Notes: generated by a model from the sequence alone, not told the origin. Counted from the first letter of the stretch, positions 1 to 6,348 are shown. The stretch is DNA of 9,509 nucleotides from Oscillospiraceae bacterium UBA4632 (GCA_002405995.1 DHMW01000029.1:1-9509); one strand, 5' to 3'. Made by a program: numbers and translations.

Positions 1-50
1 CCCTGCGCGAAGCGCATTCCTTGGGCGGCGTGGTGCTGATGCTGGCATAG
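1..50 (+). CDS. 3' end of an upstream gene (partial, unidentified)
   Basis: An open frame runs from the window edge and ends with TAG at 48-50. The last 15 codons read LREAHSLGGVVLMLA. A perfect hairpin begins 2 bp after the stop, as expected at the end of a transcription unit. This is the main reason to read the fragment as coding. Too little is visible to name a family. Confidence 0.35.
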   Translation, partial: LREAHSLGGVVLMLA

Positions 51-51
51 C

Positions 52-90
52 AAGGAAGGGGAAGGGACGATGCGTCCCTTCCCCTTCCTT
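52..90. terminator. bidirectional terminator-like hairpin, 18-bp perfect stem
   Basis: Bases 52-69 and 73-90 are exact reverse complements around a 3-nt ATG loop. The arms are purine-only on one side except at the loop end (AAGGAAGGGG... against ...CCCCTTCCTT). The hairpin lies between the stop of the upstream plus-strand fragment (50) and the stop of the minus-strand protease gene (104), so it can serve both. The tail is weak: CGTTT on the plus side and no clear T run on the minus side. Position and stem quality support termination more than the tail does. Confidence 0.7.
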
Positions 91-103
91 CGTTTCCGGC
101 GCG

Positions 104-2029
104 TTATTGCAGAATGCCCGGCAGCTGGGCGCGCAGAGCGGCCACGCCCTCGGCAGAGCCGAGGTCATAGCGCTCTACCATGTTCAAAACCGCCTGCAAC
201 GAGGTCTTCGGATCACACCAGAGATCCGGCTCATAGCCCTTGCCGTCCACATTTTCCATATCATAGATGAAGTGAAACGCCTGACCAAACTGGAAACCGA
301 TGCCGGAGTTTGGCAGCATCCAGCCATTCACATTTCCGACCAGCTGCGCGCCTCTCGTCGGGCCGCCGATCACAAGGCAGTTATCGAGTGTCCTGCAATA
401 GGTCACAATGCTCTCGCCGGTAGAGCCGGACATCTGATCCGTCAGGAGCAGGATCGGCGTGCTGTTTTCCGTCAGCTTTCCCTGAAACAGCTCATAGTCC
501 TTATCGCCTGTTTGGAAGGCAGCAAACTCTTCACCCAGGTCCGCATAGGCTTGGGTCCTATCGAACATAGCAGTGCTCCAGTTGGAGATGATCGTTTTCT
601 GCTCAGGCTCTTCTCCCGTGTAGTTTTTCAGCCATTCGGTGACGAAGTGATCGGAGCCGCCGCTGTTGGAGCGGGCGTCGATGATGATCAGCTCAGCGTC
701 CTTCAGCTCCGCGCCGGTGCGGATAAACTCATTCATCGTCGCCTCATAGTCCCAGTCAAAGCTGCGGATCGTGATCAGGGCGATTCCGTTTTCCGTCAGG
801 TAGTGATAATCAGGGACCTGCGAGCTGTCTTCCAGATAGGGCTGGCTCAGCGACCATGTGACCGAAACCGTTTTCGTCTCAGCACCTTTTTTCAGGGTGA
901 TACTGTCTGCCGCATGCGCCGCCGTCGCAGGGCAGAACTGGCGCAGGGAGTAGCACACGCGGCCGCTGCTTTCAAGATAGGGCTGCAACTCCACGTTCGC
1001 GTTGCCGCAGGAGGTATAGTACCATTTTTCGCCCTCACCCAGCAGGTAGTATCCGCTGTTGTCCTTCGCAAAGCGCAGGCTGCTGTAATAGTAAAGATAT
1101 CGCACGCTCTTTTCAAAGGCCGGTTCATACCGTCCGGCGATCACGAAATGTCCATCCCGAACGAAAAGCAGGTGCGAGTACATGAGCGAGACGAGCTGCT
1201 CCCACTTGATCGTCCGGTAAGACGCAAGCTCTGCGCGGATGGCATCTTCCGCCTTTTGGAACGCCTCCTCGCCGAAATAGTAGTAAGCGCCGTAGGAGTA
1301 ATGCAGCGCACGGAAGAACAGGTCCACATCCTCGAGCGCTTCCGCGCGCGTGAGGACCGGCTTGCCGGGATTGTTCAGATTTTTCAGGCTGTCGATCTCC
1401 GCCTGCGTGATCTCGACCTCGCCGCGGTGATGCTGCAAATATGCTTCAAAGCCGTCGAACGACTCTTCCCTTGCCATATCGGCGCGGCGTTTCTCGTTCA
1501 CGTCCTCAAGCAGCTTTTCAAACGCGTTTTGGGAGACCGCCGCGGAGCCCTTGCTCAAAACGATGGCGGTATTGCTGTCGGCGTCGTAGTCAACGGTAAA
1601 GCCGAGCGCATCGCCGAGGTCGCGCAGCTTAAAATAGTTGTTTCCGCCGATGTTGTAGACGGAAAGACCGTCCACAGCTTCCCCGTCGATCAGAACGGAC
1701 TGCCTGCTGACAACGGCCGTTTTGGACTGATCCTGCCCGCGCTCAAGCTCGCCGCCGACCGGAGTATACTCTTTCCCGGAGGCGACCGTGACCGCGTTGC
1801 TCTGCGCATCGAACGAAACGGAAAAGCAGCTGTCCGTCTTGCTCAGGAGCTGTGCAAGATCGCGCAGCTTGAAATAGTTGCTGCCGTCGATGTTGTATTT
1901 GTCGCAGTCGGCATCGACACCATCGACCGACAGCAGCTGCGGTGATGGCGTCACATGCGCGGCGGAGGCGCAGGGCGCCGCGGCGCAGACGAGCAGCAGC
2001 ACCAGGAGCATTGGCAGCAGTTTTTTCAT
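104..2029 (-). CDS. secreted S41-like serine protease with two N-terminal stalk repeats
   Basis: The product is 641 aa and probably an extracellular peptidase of the S41 (tail-specific/CPAF/tricorn) superfamily. Residues 1-23 form a signal peptide (MKK, hydrophobic core, ASA-A cleavage site). Residues about 30-160 hold two copies of a stalk-type repeat, YNIDGSNYFKLRDL at 45-58 and YNIGGNNYFKLRDL at 125-138; such repeats often tie proteins to the cell surface. The S41 part has a DGHF motif (His294), a DARSNSGGSD strand-loop at 451-460, and SGSTGES at 534-540 with Ser536 as likely nucleophile. The Lys expected 25 residues after the nucleophile in Ctp/Prc proteases is Ala561. A Ser-His-Glu arrangement of the CPAF/tricorn kind, with Glu600 in YEPD as a candidate, is therefore more likely (inference). 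The start at 2029 is chosen over an in-frame ATG at 2116 because it begins the signal peptide and follows a GGAGAGGAG ribosome site. The substrate is unknown. Confidence 0.85.
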   Translation of the reverse strand: MKKLLPMLLVLLLVCAAAPCASAAHVTPSPQLLSVDGVDADCDKYNIDGSNYFKLRDLAQLLSKTDSCFSVSFDAQSNAVTVASGKEYTPVGGELERGQDQSKTAVVSRQSVLIDGEAVDGLSVYNIGGNNYFKLRDLGDALGFTVDYDADSNTAIVLSKGSAAVSQNAFEKLLEDVNEKRRADMAREESFDGFEAYLQHHRGEVEITQAEIDSLKNLNNPGKPVLTRAEALEDVDLFFRALHYSYGAYYYFGEEAFQKAEDAIRAELASYRTIKWEQLVSLMYSHLLFVRDGHFVIAGRYEPAFEKSVRYLYYYSSLRFAKDNSGYYLLGEGEKWYYTSCGNANVELQPYLESSGRVCYSLRQFCPATAAHAADSITLKKGAETKTVSVTWSLSQPYLEDSSQVPDYHYLTENGIALITIRSFDWDYEATMNEFIRTGAELKDAELIIIDARSNSGGSDHFVTEWLKNYTGEEPEQKTIISNWSTAMFDRTQAYADLGEEFAAFQTGDKDYELFQGKLTENSTPILLLTDQMSGSTGESIVTYCRTLDNCLVIGGPTRGAQLVGNVNGWMLPNSGIGFQFGQAFHFIYDMENVDGKGYEPDLWCDPKTSLQAVLNMVERYDLGSAEGVAALRAQLPGILQ

Positions 2030-2087
2030 AAACGATTCTCCTCTCCCCGCCGCGGGGACGGTCTCCCCATGCGGCGTCTCTTTTCCA

Positions 2088-2116
2088 AAGATACCACACC
2101 CCACCGTCCAAAGCAA
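2088..2116 (-). promoter_or_regulatory. candidate promoter of the S41-like protease gene
   Basis: On the minus strand, TTGCTT (2116-2111) and TATCTT (2093-2088) are separated by exactly 17 bp. The predicted start lies about 50 nt upstream of the ATG at 2029. The match to consensus is moderate (3/6 and 4/6). A 5-bp CCCCG/CGGGG hairpin lies in the leader just before the ribosome site. Confidence 0.45.
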
Positions 2117-2130
2117 CGCAAATTTTTGCG
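2117..2130. promoter_or_regulatory. 14-bp palindrome between divergent promoters (possible operator)
   Basis: CGCAAA-TT-TTTGCG is a perfect inverted repeat. It abuts the -35 of the protease promoter and lies about 30 bp upstream of the -35 of the divergent gene at 2221. A regulator bound here could act on both. No known regulator motif is recognised. Confidence 0.35.
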
Positions 2131-2159
2131 CAAGGGCGGCGCCGCGCCGCCCTCCGCGC

Positions 2160-2188
2160 TTGCGCGGACCGCCCGCATCCGGTATAAT
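2160..2188 (+). promoter_or_regulatory. promoter of the hypothetical gene at 2221
   Basis: A perfect TATAAT at 2183-2188 is preceded at 17 bp by TTGCGC (2160-2165). The -10 is strong and the -35 keeps only TTG. The leader is about 25 nt, and GGAGGG at 2208-2213 sits 7 nt before the ATG. Confidence 0.65.
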
Positions 2189-2220
2189 GAAGGCAACAAC
2201 GCCAGACGGAGGGAACCGCC

Positions 2221-2808
2221 ATGCTGTTTTTCAGAGACCGAAAAAGGGAACCGTTTCTCCAGTCCTCCACCGAGGAGTGGAAGCGCCAGTGGCAGGCGCT
2301 CGTGCCGCCCGAATGCCGCGACGTGCCCATCACAGCGGACGGCAAAAGCGTCGCCGCCTATGTGCAGATCAACCACTTCGTCATGATGCTCCAGGACGGA
2401 TTGCTGATGGAGAGCAGCTTTTTTGACGTCTGCTCGCATTTTCAGCGCGCGGGCTATCATGTGATCTGGCTGATGCGCTGCACGCAGGATATCGCCCGCG
2501 GCTATCTGAAGCTGAAAAAGGCGCGCGGGGACGAGTGCCTGTGGACGTGGCGCAAGCCGACGACAAACTTCGGACGCTGGACCTCTGACAACCGTTATGT
2601 GACCATCCTGCTCCAGTACCGGCCCGCGCCCGGCGGTCCGCTGGAGCACTGCACCGAGCCCATTCTCCAGCGCGTGCAGTGGGCAGAGAGCAGCAACAAC
2701 GCCAGAATGATCCCCGGGCGGACCGAGTTTGCCACCGTCGCTGCGCCGGGCACCCCGGCAGAGCTTGCCAATTGGCTGCGCGGCGGCTTCAAGTCCGCTG
2801 CGCTGTGA
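2221..2808 (+). CDS. hypothetical protein; layout suggests a degenerate CoiA/PDDEXK-like fold
   Basis: This 195-aa protein has no signal peptide or membrane segment and is probably cytoplasmic. I do not recognise it with certainty. Its first half follows the order seen in CoiA-like predicted nucleases. There is a charged Trp-rich helix (EEWKRQWQ, 18-25), then two strands (GKSVAAYV, 41-48, and HFVMMLQDG, 52-60). A helix with aromatic residues comes next (SFFDVCSHFQRAGY, 66-79), then the strand HVIWLM (80-85). In that family the two strands carry ADV and EFQ, with the acidic residues catalytic. Here they read AYV (Tyr47) and MLQ (Met56-Leu57-Gln58), so a metal-dependent nuclease site would be lost. 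The second half is rich in Trp and Arg (CLWTWRKP, 106-113; FGRW, 117-120). The fold assignment is inference from motif order. The gene has its own promoter and a GGAGGG ribosome site, and converges on pcp. Confidence 0.75.
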   Translation: MLFFRDRKREPFLQSSTEEWKRQWQALVPPECRDVPITADGKSVAAYVQINHFVMMLQDGLLMESSFFDVCSHFQRAGYHVIWLMRCTQDIARGYLKLKKARGDECLWTWRKPTTNFGRWTSDNRYVTILLQYRPAPGGPLEHCTEPILQRVQWAESSNNARMIPGRTEFATVAAPGTPAELANWLRGGFKSAAL

Positions 2809-2843
2809 GCGCCGGCGCGCCCTCTCGCCCCGCGCGGCGGGCG
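2809..2843. terminator. GC-rich palindromes between convergent genes (weak terminator candidate)
   Basis: Between the stops at 2808 and 2853 lie a perfect 10-bp palindrome GCGCCGGCGC (2809-2818) and a second stem pairing CGCCC (2826-2830) with GGGCG (2839-2843). Neither is followed by a T run on either strand. Intrinsic termination is possible but not well supported. Confidence 0.3.
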
Positions 2844-2852
2844 GAGCTTCGA

Positions 2853-3464
2853 TCAGGAGGTCGTCTCCCCCGCGATCACTTTCACCGCAGTCTCCAGCGC
2901 TTCAACCATCAGCTCCAGACTCATGCTCGGCGCGCCGCCGTCCTTTGCCTGCCCGGGCAGGTAGGGGACGTGGATAAAGCCGCAGCGCAGGGCAGGGTAC
3001 CTTAGCGCGCTCTCGTGCAGGGCGCAGTACAGCAGGTTGTTGCACACGAACGTGCCCGCCGAGTATGAAAGCTGGGTGGGGATATCGCTCCCGCGCAGCG
3101 CATCGGCGATCCTGCGCGTCGGGACCGTCGCGAAATAGGCGTCCGGACCGTCGGGGACGACCGGCTCGTCCGCCGGCTGCTTGCCCGCGTTGTCGGCGAT
3201 GCGCGCGTCGCGCAGATTGACCGCCACGCGCTCGATGCGGATGCAGCTCGCGCCGCCGTACTGGCCGACGCAGAGCACCGCATCAGGCCGCAGCTGCCCG
3301 AGCAGTGCGCGCAGGGCGGCGCAGGAGCCGTCAAACTCCGTCGGGACCTCGCGCTTGATAAGCTCCGCCTCCCCGATGCGGTCGGGAAGCCGGCGTACCG
3401 CCTCCCACGAGGGGTTGACCGTTTCCCCGCCGAACGGCGTGAAGCCCGTGACCAGTATTTTCAT
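2853..3464 (-). CDS. pcp: pyrrolidone-carboxylate peptidase (pyroglutamyl peptidase I, family C15)
   Basis: This cytoplasmic cysteine peptidase removes N-terminal pyroglutamate (5-oxoproline) from peptides. The 203-aa length fits the family. The start MKILVTGFTPFGG and NPSWEAV (17-23) are hallmarks. The catalytic triad can be placed: Glu79 in RIERVAVNLRDARIADN, Cys141 in AGTFVCNNLLY, and His165 in GFIHVPYLP. The GFIHVPYLP segment is the typical C15 motif that closes the active site. The ATG overlaps the stop of the upstream cysteine desulfidase gene by 4 bp (ATGA), so the two are probably co-transcribed and translationally coupled. Shared transcription suggests a joint role in peptide and amino-acid salvage, which is inference. 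No truncation is seen. Confidence 0.95.
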   Translation of the reverse strand: MKILVTGFTPFGGETVNPSWEAVRRLPDRIGEAELIKREVPTEFDGSCAALRALLGQLRPDAVLCVGQYGGASCIRIERVAVNLRDARIADNAGKQPADEPVVPDGPDAYFATVPTRRIADALRGSDIPTQLSYSAGTFVCNNLLYCALHESALRYPALRCGFIHVPYLPGQAKDGGAPSMSLELMVEALETAVKVIAGETTS

Positions 3465-4744
3465 TTGACTGCTTCCTCCCCGATCATCAGGCGGATGATC
3501 TCATTGTCTGTTTCGCGCATGCCGTCGCGCGCGATATCGCTCACGGCGCGGATGGTATTCTCCACACCCTTGACGACGATGCCGTCGCCGCCGTAAAACT
3601 GGCTGTCATGCCGGTACATCTGCATGCCGAGCAGCCCCGCCTCGACCGCCGAGGCGATCTTCGCCGCGCAGCTCGCCTTCGCGCCGTCGCAGAGCATGCC
3701 GGAGTTGATGGCAAGCGCGTTGACGACGGTATGGGCGATCTCATCATAGCGCCCGCCGTAGAGATAGCAGATACCAGCCCCTGCGCCCGCGCCCGCGCTG
3801 GTCGCGCCGCAGTAGGCGGAAAGGCTGCCGATGCCCGTTTTCAGATGGATCGTGACGAGGTTTGACACGATGAGCGCGCGGTAGAGCTGCTCCTCGCTCG
3901 CCTTCAGCTCGCGCGCGTAGACGATGACCGGCAGCGATGCCGTCATGCCCTGATTGCCGCTGCCGGAGTTGATAACGACGGGCTTTTCGCAGCCGTTCAT
4001 GCGCGCGTCCGAGCCTGCCGCCGCCCAGGCCTTGGCGCGGTTCTGCACGCTGTCTCCGTAGGAATCGAGCAGGATCCTGCCGATCGCCGCGCCGTAGCTG
4101 CCCGTCAGCCCTGCCTCGGCGATGGCAGTGTTGTATTCGATCTGGCGCGCGATGGGCGCGCGCACGTCGTCCAGCTCGGCCTCGTCGGCAAAGGCGATGA
4201 TGTTCTCGATCGTCAGGAGCCTCCGGTTCTCGGGCGGCTGGACCGCTTCCTCGGAAAATGGTTTGTCCAGAAGGGTCTCGCCGTTTCTTTCGACGCGCAC
4301 GACGTTCGTGTGACTGCCGACGATCTGAACAAAGGCTGTGTCTGCGCCCGCAAAGGCGCGCACCTGAATGTCGAACGGGCAGCGCAGCGGCGACTTGCTC
4401 ACCGTGATCTCCGCCGCGGAGAGGTACTCGTCCAGCAGCGCCAGCTGCTCCTCCGTCACGTTCGCCAGCACCTCTAACTGCGCGTCGGCGTCGCCGATGC
4501 GCACGCCCGCCGCGACCGCGGCGGGAAGCCCCTTGCGCCCGCCCGTGTGCGGCACGATGACGCTTTTGACGTTTTTAATGATGTTGCCGCTCACGGCCAG
4601 CTCGATGCGTTCTGGCAGCGTCCCCAGCGTTTTGCGCGCAAGCGCGCCCGCATAGGCGACGGCGATCGGCTCGGTACAGCCCATTGCGGGCACAAGCTCC
4701 TCATGCAGGATGTCTGCACAGGCCTGATAAACAGCCGTATTCAT
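3461..4744 (-). CDS. cyuA: L-cysteine desulfidase, CyuA/YhaM-UPF0597 family (SDH-alpha fold)
   Basis: The 427-aa product belongs to the CyuA/CdsB group related to the serine dehydratase alpha chain. These enzymes use an oxygen-sensitive [4Fe-4S] cluster to split L-cysteine into pyruvate, ammonia and sulfide. Visible hallmarks are the N-terminal MGCTEPIAVAYA (Cys23), SGNIIKNVKSVIVP (52-65), INSGSGNQGMTASLP (258-272), the YCGATSAGAGAGAGICY glycine-rich loop (311-327, Cys312 and Cys326) and LCDGAKASCAAKI (351-363, Cys352 and Cys359). These cysteines are the likely cluster ligands; the exact set cannot be fixed by eye. The ATG at 4744 is chosen because it has a GGAGAG ribosome site 6 nt upstream and begins the conserved MNTAVYQACADIL. 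An in-frame ATG at 4852 would add 36 unlike residues. The gene is first in a two-gene unit with pcp. Specificity for cysteine over serine is inferred from family resemblance. Confidence 0.9.
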   Translation of the reverse strand: MNTAVYQACADILHEELVPAMGCTEPIAVAYAGALARKTLGTLPERIELAVSGNIIKNVKSVIVPHTGGRKGLPAAVAAGVRIGDADAQLEVLANVTEEQLALLDEYLSAAEITVSKSPLRCPFDIQVRAFAGADTAFVQIVGSHTNVVRVERNGETLLDKPFSEEAVQPPENRRLLTIENIIAFADEAELDDVRAPIARQIEYNTAIAEAGLTGSYGAAIGRILLDSYGDSVQNRAKAWAAAGSDARMNGCEKPVVINSGSGNQGMTASLPVIVYARELKASEEQLYRALIVSNLVTIHLKTGIGSLSAYCGATSAGAGAGAGICYLYGGRYDEIAHTVVNALAINSGMLCDGAKASCAAKIASAVEAGLLGMQMYRHDSQFYGGDGIVVKGVENTIRAVSDIARDGMRETDNEIIRLMIGEEAVK

Positions 4745-4805
4745 GGTAAGCTCTCCTATCTCTCGTCTTTCGCCCGTGCGCAGCGCAGGCGATCTCTCCT
4801 TCCCC

Positions 4806-4834
4806 ATTGTAGCCGATACGCCGCGGTTATGCAA
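4806..4834 (-). promoter_or_regulatory. alternative, proximal promoter of the cyuA-pcp unit
   Basis: On the minus strand, TTGCAT (4834-4829) and TACAAT (4811-4806) are spaced 17 bp apart. The -10 matches 5/6 and the -35 3/6. Transcription would start about 60 nt before the ATG at 4744. It is a second choice to the AT-rich promoter further upstream. Confidence 0.4.
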
Positions 4835-4850
4835 GCCGTATCCCTTCCGC

Positions 4851-4879
4851 ATTATAAGCGAAGCTTATAGTGATTATAA
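4851..4879 (-). promoter_or_regulatory. distal promoter of the cyuA-pcp unit
   Basis: On the minus strand, TTATAA (4879-4874) and a perfect TATAAT (4856-4851) are 17 bp apart. It would give a leader of about 100 nt. It lies almost exactly on top of a plus-strand promoter of the same composition. Confidence 0.5.
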
Positions 4880-4880
4880 T
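4852..4880 (+). promoter_or_regulatory. upstream promoter toward purA, overlapping the cyuA promoter
   Basis: TTATAA (4852-4857) and TATAAT (4875-4880) are 17 bp apart. The same two hexamers read on the opposite strand make the cyuA promoter, so RNA polymerase could bind in only one direction at a time. Confidence 0.4.
4853..4869. promoter_or_regulatory. 17-bp palindrome TATAAGC-GAA-GCTTATA, probable operator
   Basis: This perfect 7-bp inverted repeat with a 3-nt centre covers the -10 and spacer of the cyuA promoter and the -35 of the opposite promoter. Its size and placement fit a dimeric repressor site. I do not recognise a known PurR or CymR box. A short RNA hairpin is an alternative. Confidence 0.5.
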
Positions 4881-4890
4881 AAATTCATTC

Positions 4891-4919
4891 TTTACTTATG
4901 GCTTGTGCAGCCCTATAAT
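4891..4919 (+). promoter_or_regulatory. main promoter of purA
   Basis: TTTACT (4891-4896) and a perfect TATAAT (4914-4919) are 17 bp apart. The -35 matches 4/6. The leader is about 57 nt, ending in GGAAGG at 4969-4974, 9 nt before the ATG at 4984. No purine riboswitch core is evident in so short a leader. Confidence 0.65.
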
Positions 4920-4983
4920 AACGCGCGGTCAAAAAAGCATCAACGCGCGGCGCACAGCCGCGGAGAACGGAAGGATGGGTCTC

Positions 4984-6258
4984 ATGGCAAATTGCGCGAT
5001 CGTAGGCATCAACTGGGGCGACGAGGGAAAGGGCCGCATGGTCGATTACCTGACGAGCCAATACGACGTGGTCGTCCGCTATCAGGGCGGCGGCAACGCG
5101 GGACATACCGTAGTAAACGATCTCGGCAAATTTGCGCTGCATCTGCTGCCGAGCGGCATTTTCCGTCCGGGCGTTGTGAATATCCTCGGCAACGGCGTGG
5201 CGCTGGACTGCGAAAACCTGCTGGGCGAAATGGAAACGCTGCGCGCCGCGGGTGTCGCTGTCACGCCGGATAACCTGATGGTCAGCGACCGTGCGTCGCT
5301 GCTGCTGCCGTGGCACCGCGAGCTGGACGCACTGGAGGAGGCGCGCCTGAAGGACAAAAAATACGGCTCGACCAAGCAGGGCATCGCCCCGTTCTACGGC
5401 GACAAGTACCAGAAAAAGACCGTGCAGGCGGGAGAGCTGCTGCACCCCGCGCACCTGAAGGAGCACCTTGCCGACCTGCTTGAGTGGAAAAACCTGATCC
5501 TGACGCGCGTTTACGGCGCAGAGGGCTACACGATGGACGAGCTGATGGGCTGGGTCGAGACCTACGGCGGCGCGATCAAGCCCTATATCGCCGATACCGG
5601 GCGCTTCCTGAGGAATGCGCAGCGCGAGGGCAGATCCATCCTCTTTGAAGCCCAGCTCGGCGCGCTGCGCGACCTGGACTACGGCATTTATCCCTATACC
5701 ACCTCCTCCAACGCCGTGGCGGCGTTTGCGCCCGTCGGCTCGGGGCTCCCCACGGCGAGGCTCGATGAGGTCGTGGGCGTGGTGAAGGCGTATTCCTCCT
5801 GCGTGGGCGAGGGCCCATTCGTGTGCGAATGGTTCGGCGCAGACGCCGAACAGCTGCGCGATGCAGGCTCGGAATACGGCGCAAAGACGGGCCGTCCCCG
5901 CCGTGTAGGGCCGATCGACCTTGTCGCCACGCGCTACGGCGTGCAGACGCAGGGCGCAACGAGCATCGCGCTGACAAAGCTCGATATCCTCAGCTATATG
6001 GAGCGCATCCCCGTCTGCGCCCGCTACGAGCTGGGCGGGGAGGAGACGGATGAGTTCCCCTTCCCCGTGCTGCTGCGGGACGCAAAGCCCGTGCTTGAAT
6101 ATCTGCCCGGCTGGCAGTGCGACATCTCCGGCGCGCGCAGCTGGGAGGAGCTGCCCGAGAATGCGCGCAATTACGTGGAATACGTCGAGCGGGCGATCGG
6201 CTGCCGCATCGGCTACGTTTCCGTGGGCGCGGAGCGCGAGAGCCTGATCCTGCGCTGA
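4984..6258 (+). CDS. purA: adenylosuccinate synthetase, divergent type
   Basis: PurA joins IMP and aspartate using GTP to give adenylosuccinate, the first step from IMP to AMP. The 424-aa length is normal. The P-loop region reads NWGDEGKGRMVD (10-21), keeping the catalytic Asp13, and NAGHTV (38-43) keeps His41. Further landmarks are YGSTKQGIAPFYGDK (127-141), YPYTTSSN (236-243), VGEGPF (274-279), TGRPRR (302-307) and TKLDIL (331-336). Several positions differ from canonical PurA. FEGAQG becomes FEAQLG (221-226), so the Gln near 224 is shifted or replaced. DIDHG becomes DLDYG (230-234). The ARRG segment becomes QKKT (143-146), and the Arg of STRVGEG becomes Cys273. The start at 4984 is preferred over ATGs at 4870 and 4975 because MANCAIVGINWGDEGKG aligns with the family start and GGAAGG is 9 nt upstream. 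The purB gene follows, which supports an AMP-pathway role. Confidence 0.9.
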   Translation: MANCAIVGINWGDEGKGRMVDYLTSQYDVVVRYQGGGNAGHTVVNDLGKFALHLLPSGIFRPGVVNILGNGVALDCENLLGEMETLRAAGVAVTPDNLMVSDRASLLLPWHRELDALEEARLKDKKYGSTKQGIAPFYGDKYQKKTVQAGELLHPAHLKEHLADLLEWKNLILTRVYGAEGYTMDELMGWVETYGGAIKPYIADTGRFLRNAQREGRSILFEAQLGALRDLDYGIYPYTTSSNAVAAFAPVGSGLPTARLDEVVGVVKAYSSCVGEGPFVCEWFGADAEQLRDAGSEYGAKTGRPRRVGPIDLVATRYGVQTQGATSIALTKLDILSYMERIPVCARYELGGEETDEFPFPVLLRDAKPVLEYLPGWQCDISGARSWEELPENARNYVEYVERAIGCRIGYVSVGAERESLILR

Positions 6259-6275
6259 GGCGGCGCAAAAGAAGC

Positions 6276-6302
6276 AAAGGAAGGATCGCGATCCTCCCTT
6301 TT
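6276..6302 (+). terminator. terminator-like hairpin after purA
   Basis: Bases 6276-6288 pair with 6289-6301 over 13 bp with one A-C mismatch (6281/6296). The 3' arm runs into TTTT (6299-6302). A realistic loop would be the central CGCG or larger. It starts 17 bp after the purA stop and may end or attenuate purA transcription. A second perfect palindrome, CCCCTGCGCAGGGG, follows at 6303-6316. Confidence 0.6.
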
Positions 6303-6319
6303 CCCCTGCGCAGGGGGGG

Positions 6320-6348
6320 TAGACAAGCCCTTCATTTTCCGCTAAACT
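6320..6348 (+). promoter_or_regulatory. promoter of purB
   Basis: TAGACA (6320-6325, 5/6) and TAAACT (6343-6348, 4/6) are 17 bp apart. The short leader holds AGAGG at 6368-6372, 7 nt before the ATG at 6380. With the hairpin upstream, purB is probably transcribed independently of purA, at least in part. Confidence 0.6.

Noticed and set aside
1595..1903. DNA direct repeats suggesting a mobile element within the protease gene
   Set aside because: The similarity is explained by two protein stalk repeats (residues 43-65 and 123-145) with diverged codons.
107..1945. 612-codon open frame on the plus strand opposite the S41-like protease gene
   Set aside because: It lies antisense to a gene with signal peptide, repeats and S41 motifs; its translation is low-complexity in style with no recognisable domain. 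Long antisense frames are common in GC-rich genes.
4745..4850. T-box or cysteine-sensing leader upstream of cyuA
   Set aside because: The leader is only about 100 nt and lacks the T-box TGG sequence and an antiterminator/terminator pair.
4745..4852. 36-residue N-terminal extension of the cysteine desulfidase
   Set aside because: The extra residues are unlike the family. The ribosome site and conserved N-terminus both point to 4744, and the region contains promoter-like elements.
4870..4983. 38-residue N-terminal extension of PurA
   Set aside because: It would start inside promoter sequence. The normal PurA start is at 4984 with a ribosome site.
4884..4983. Purine riboswitch or PurR box upstream of purA
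   Set aside because: The leader is under 60 nt and I see no purine aptamer core or PurR-type inverted CGAA pair. Absence by eye is not proof.
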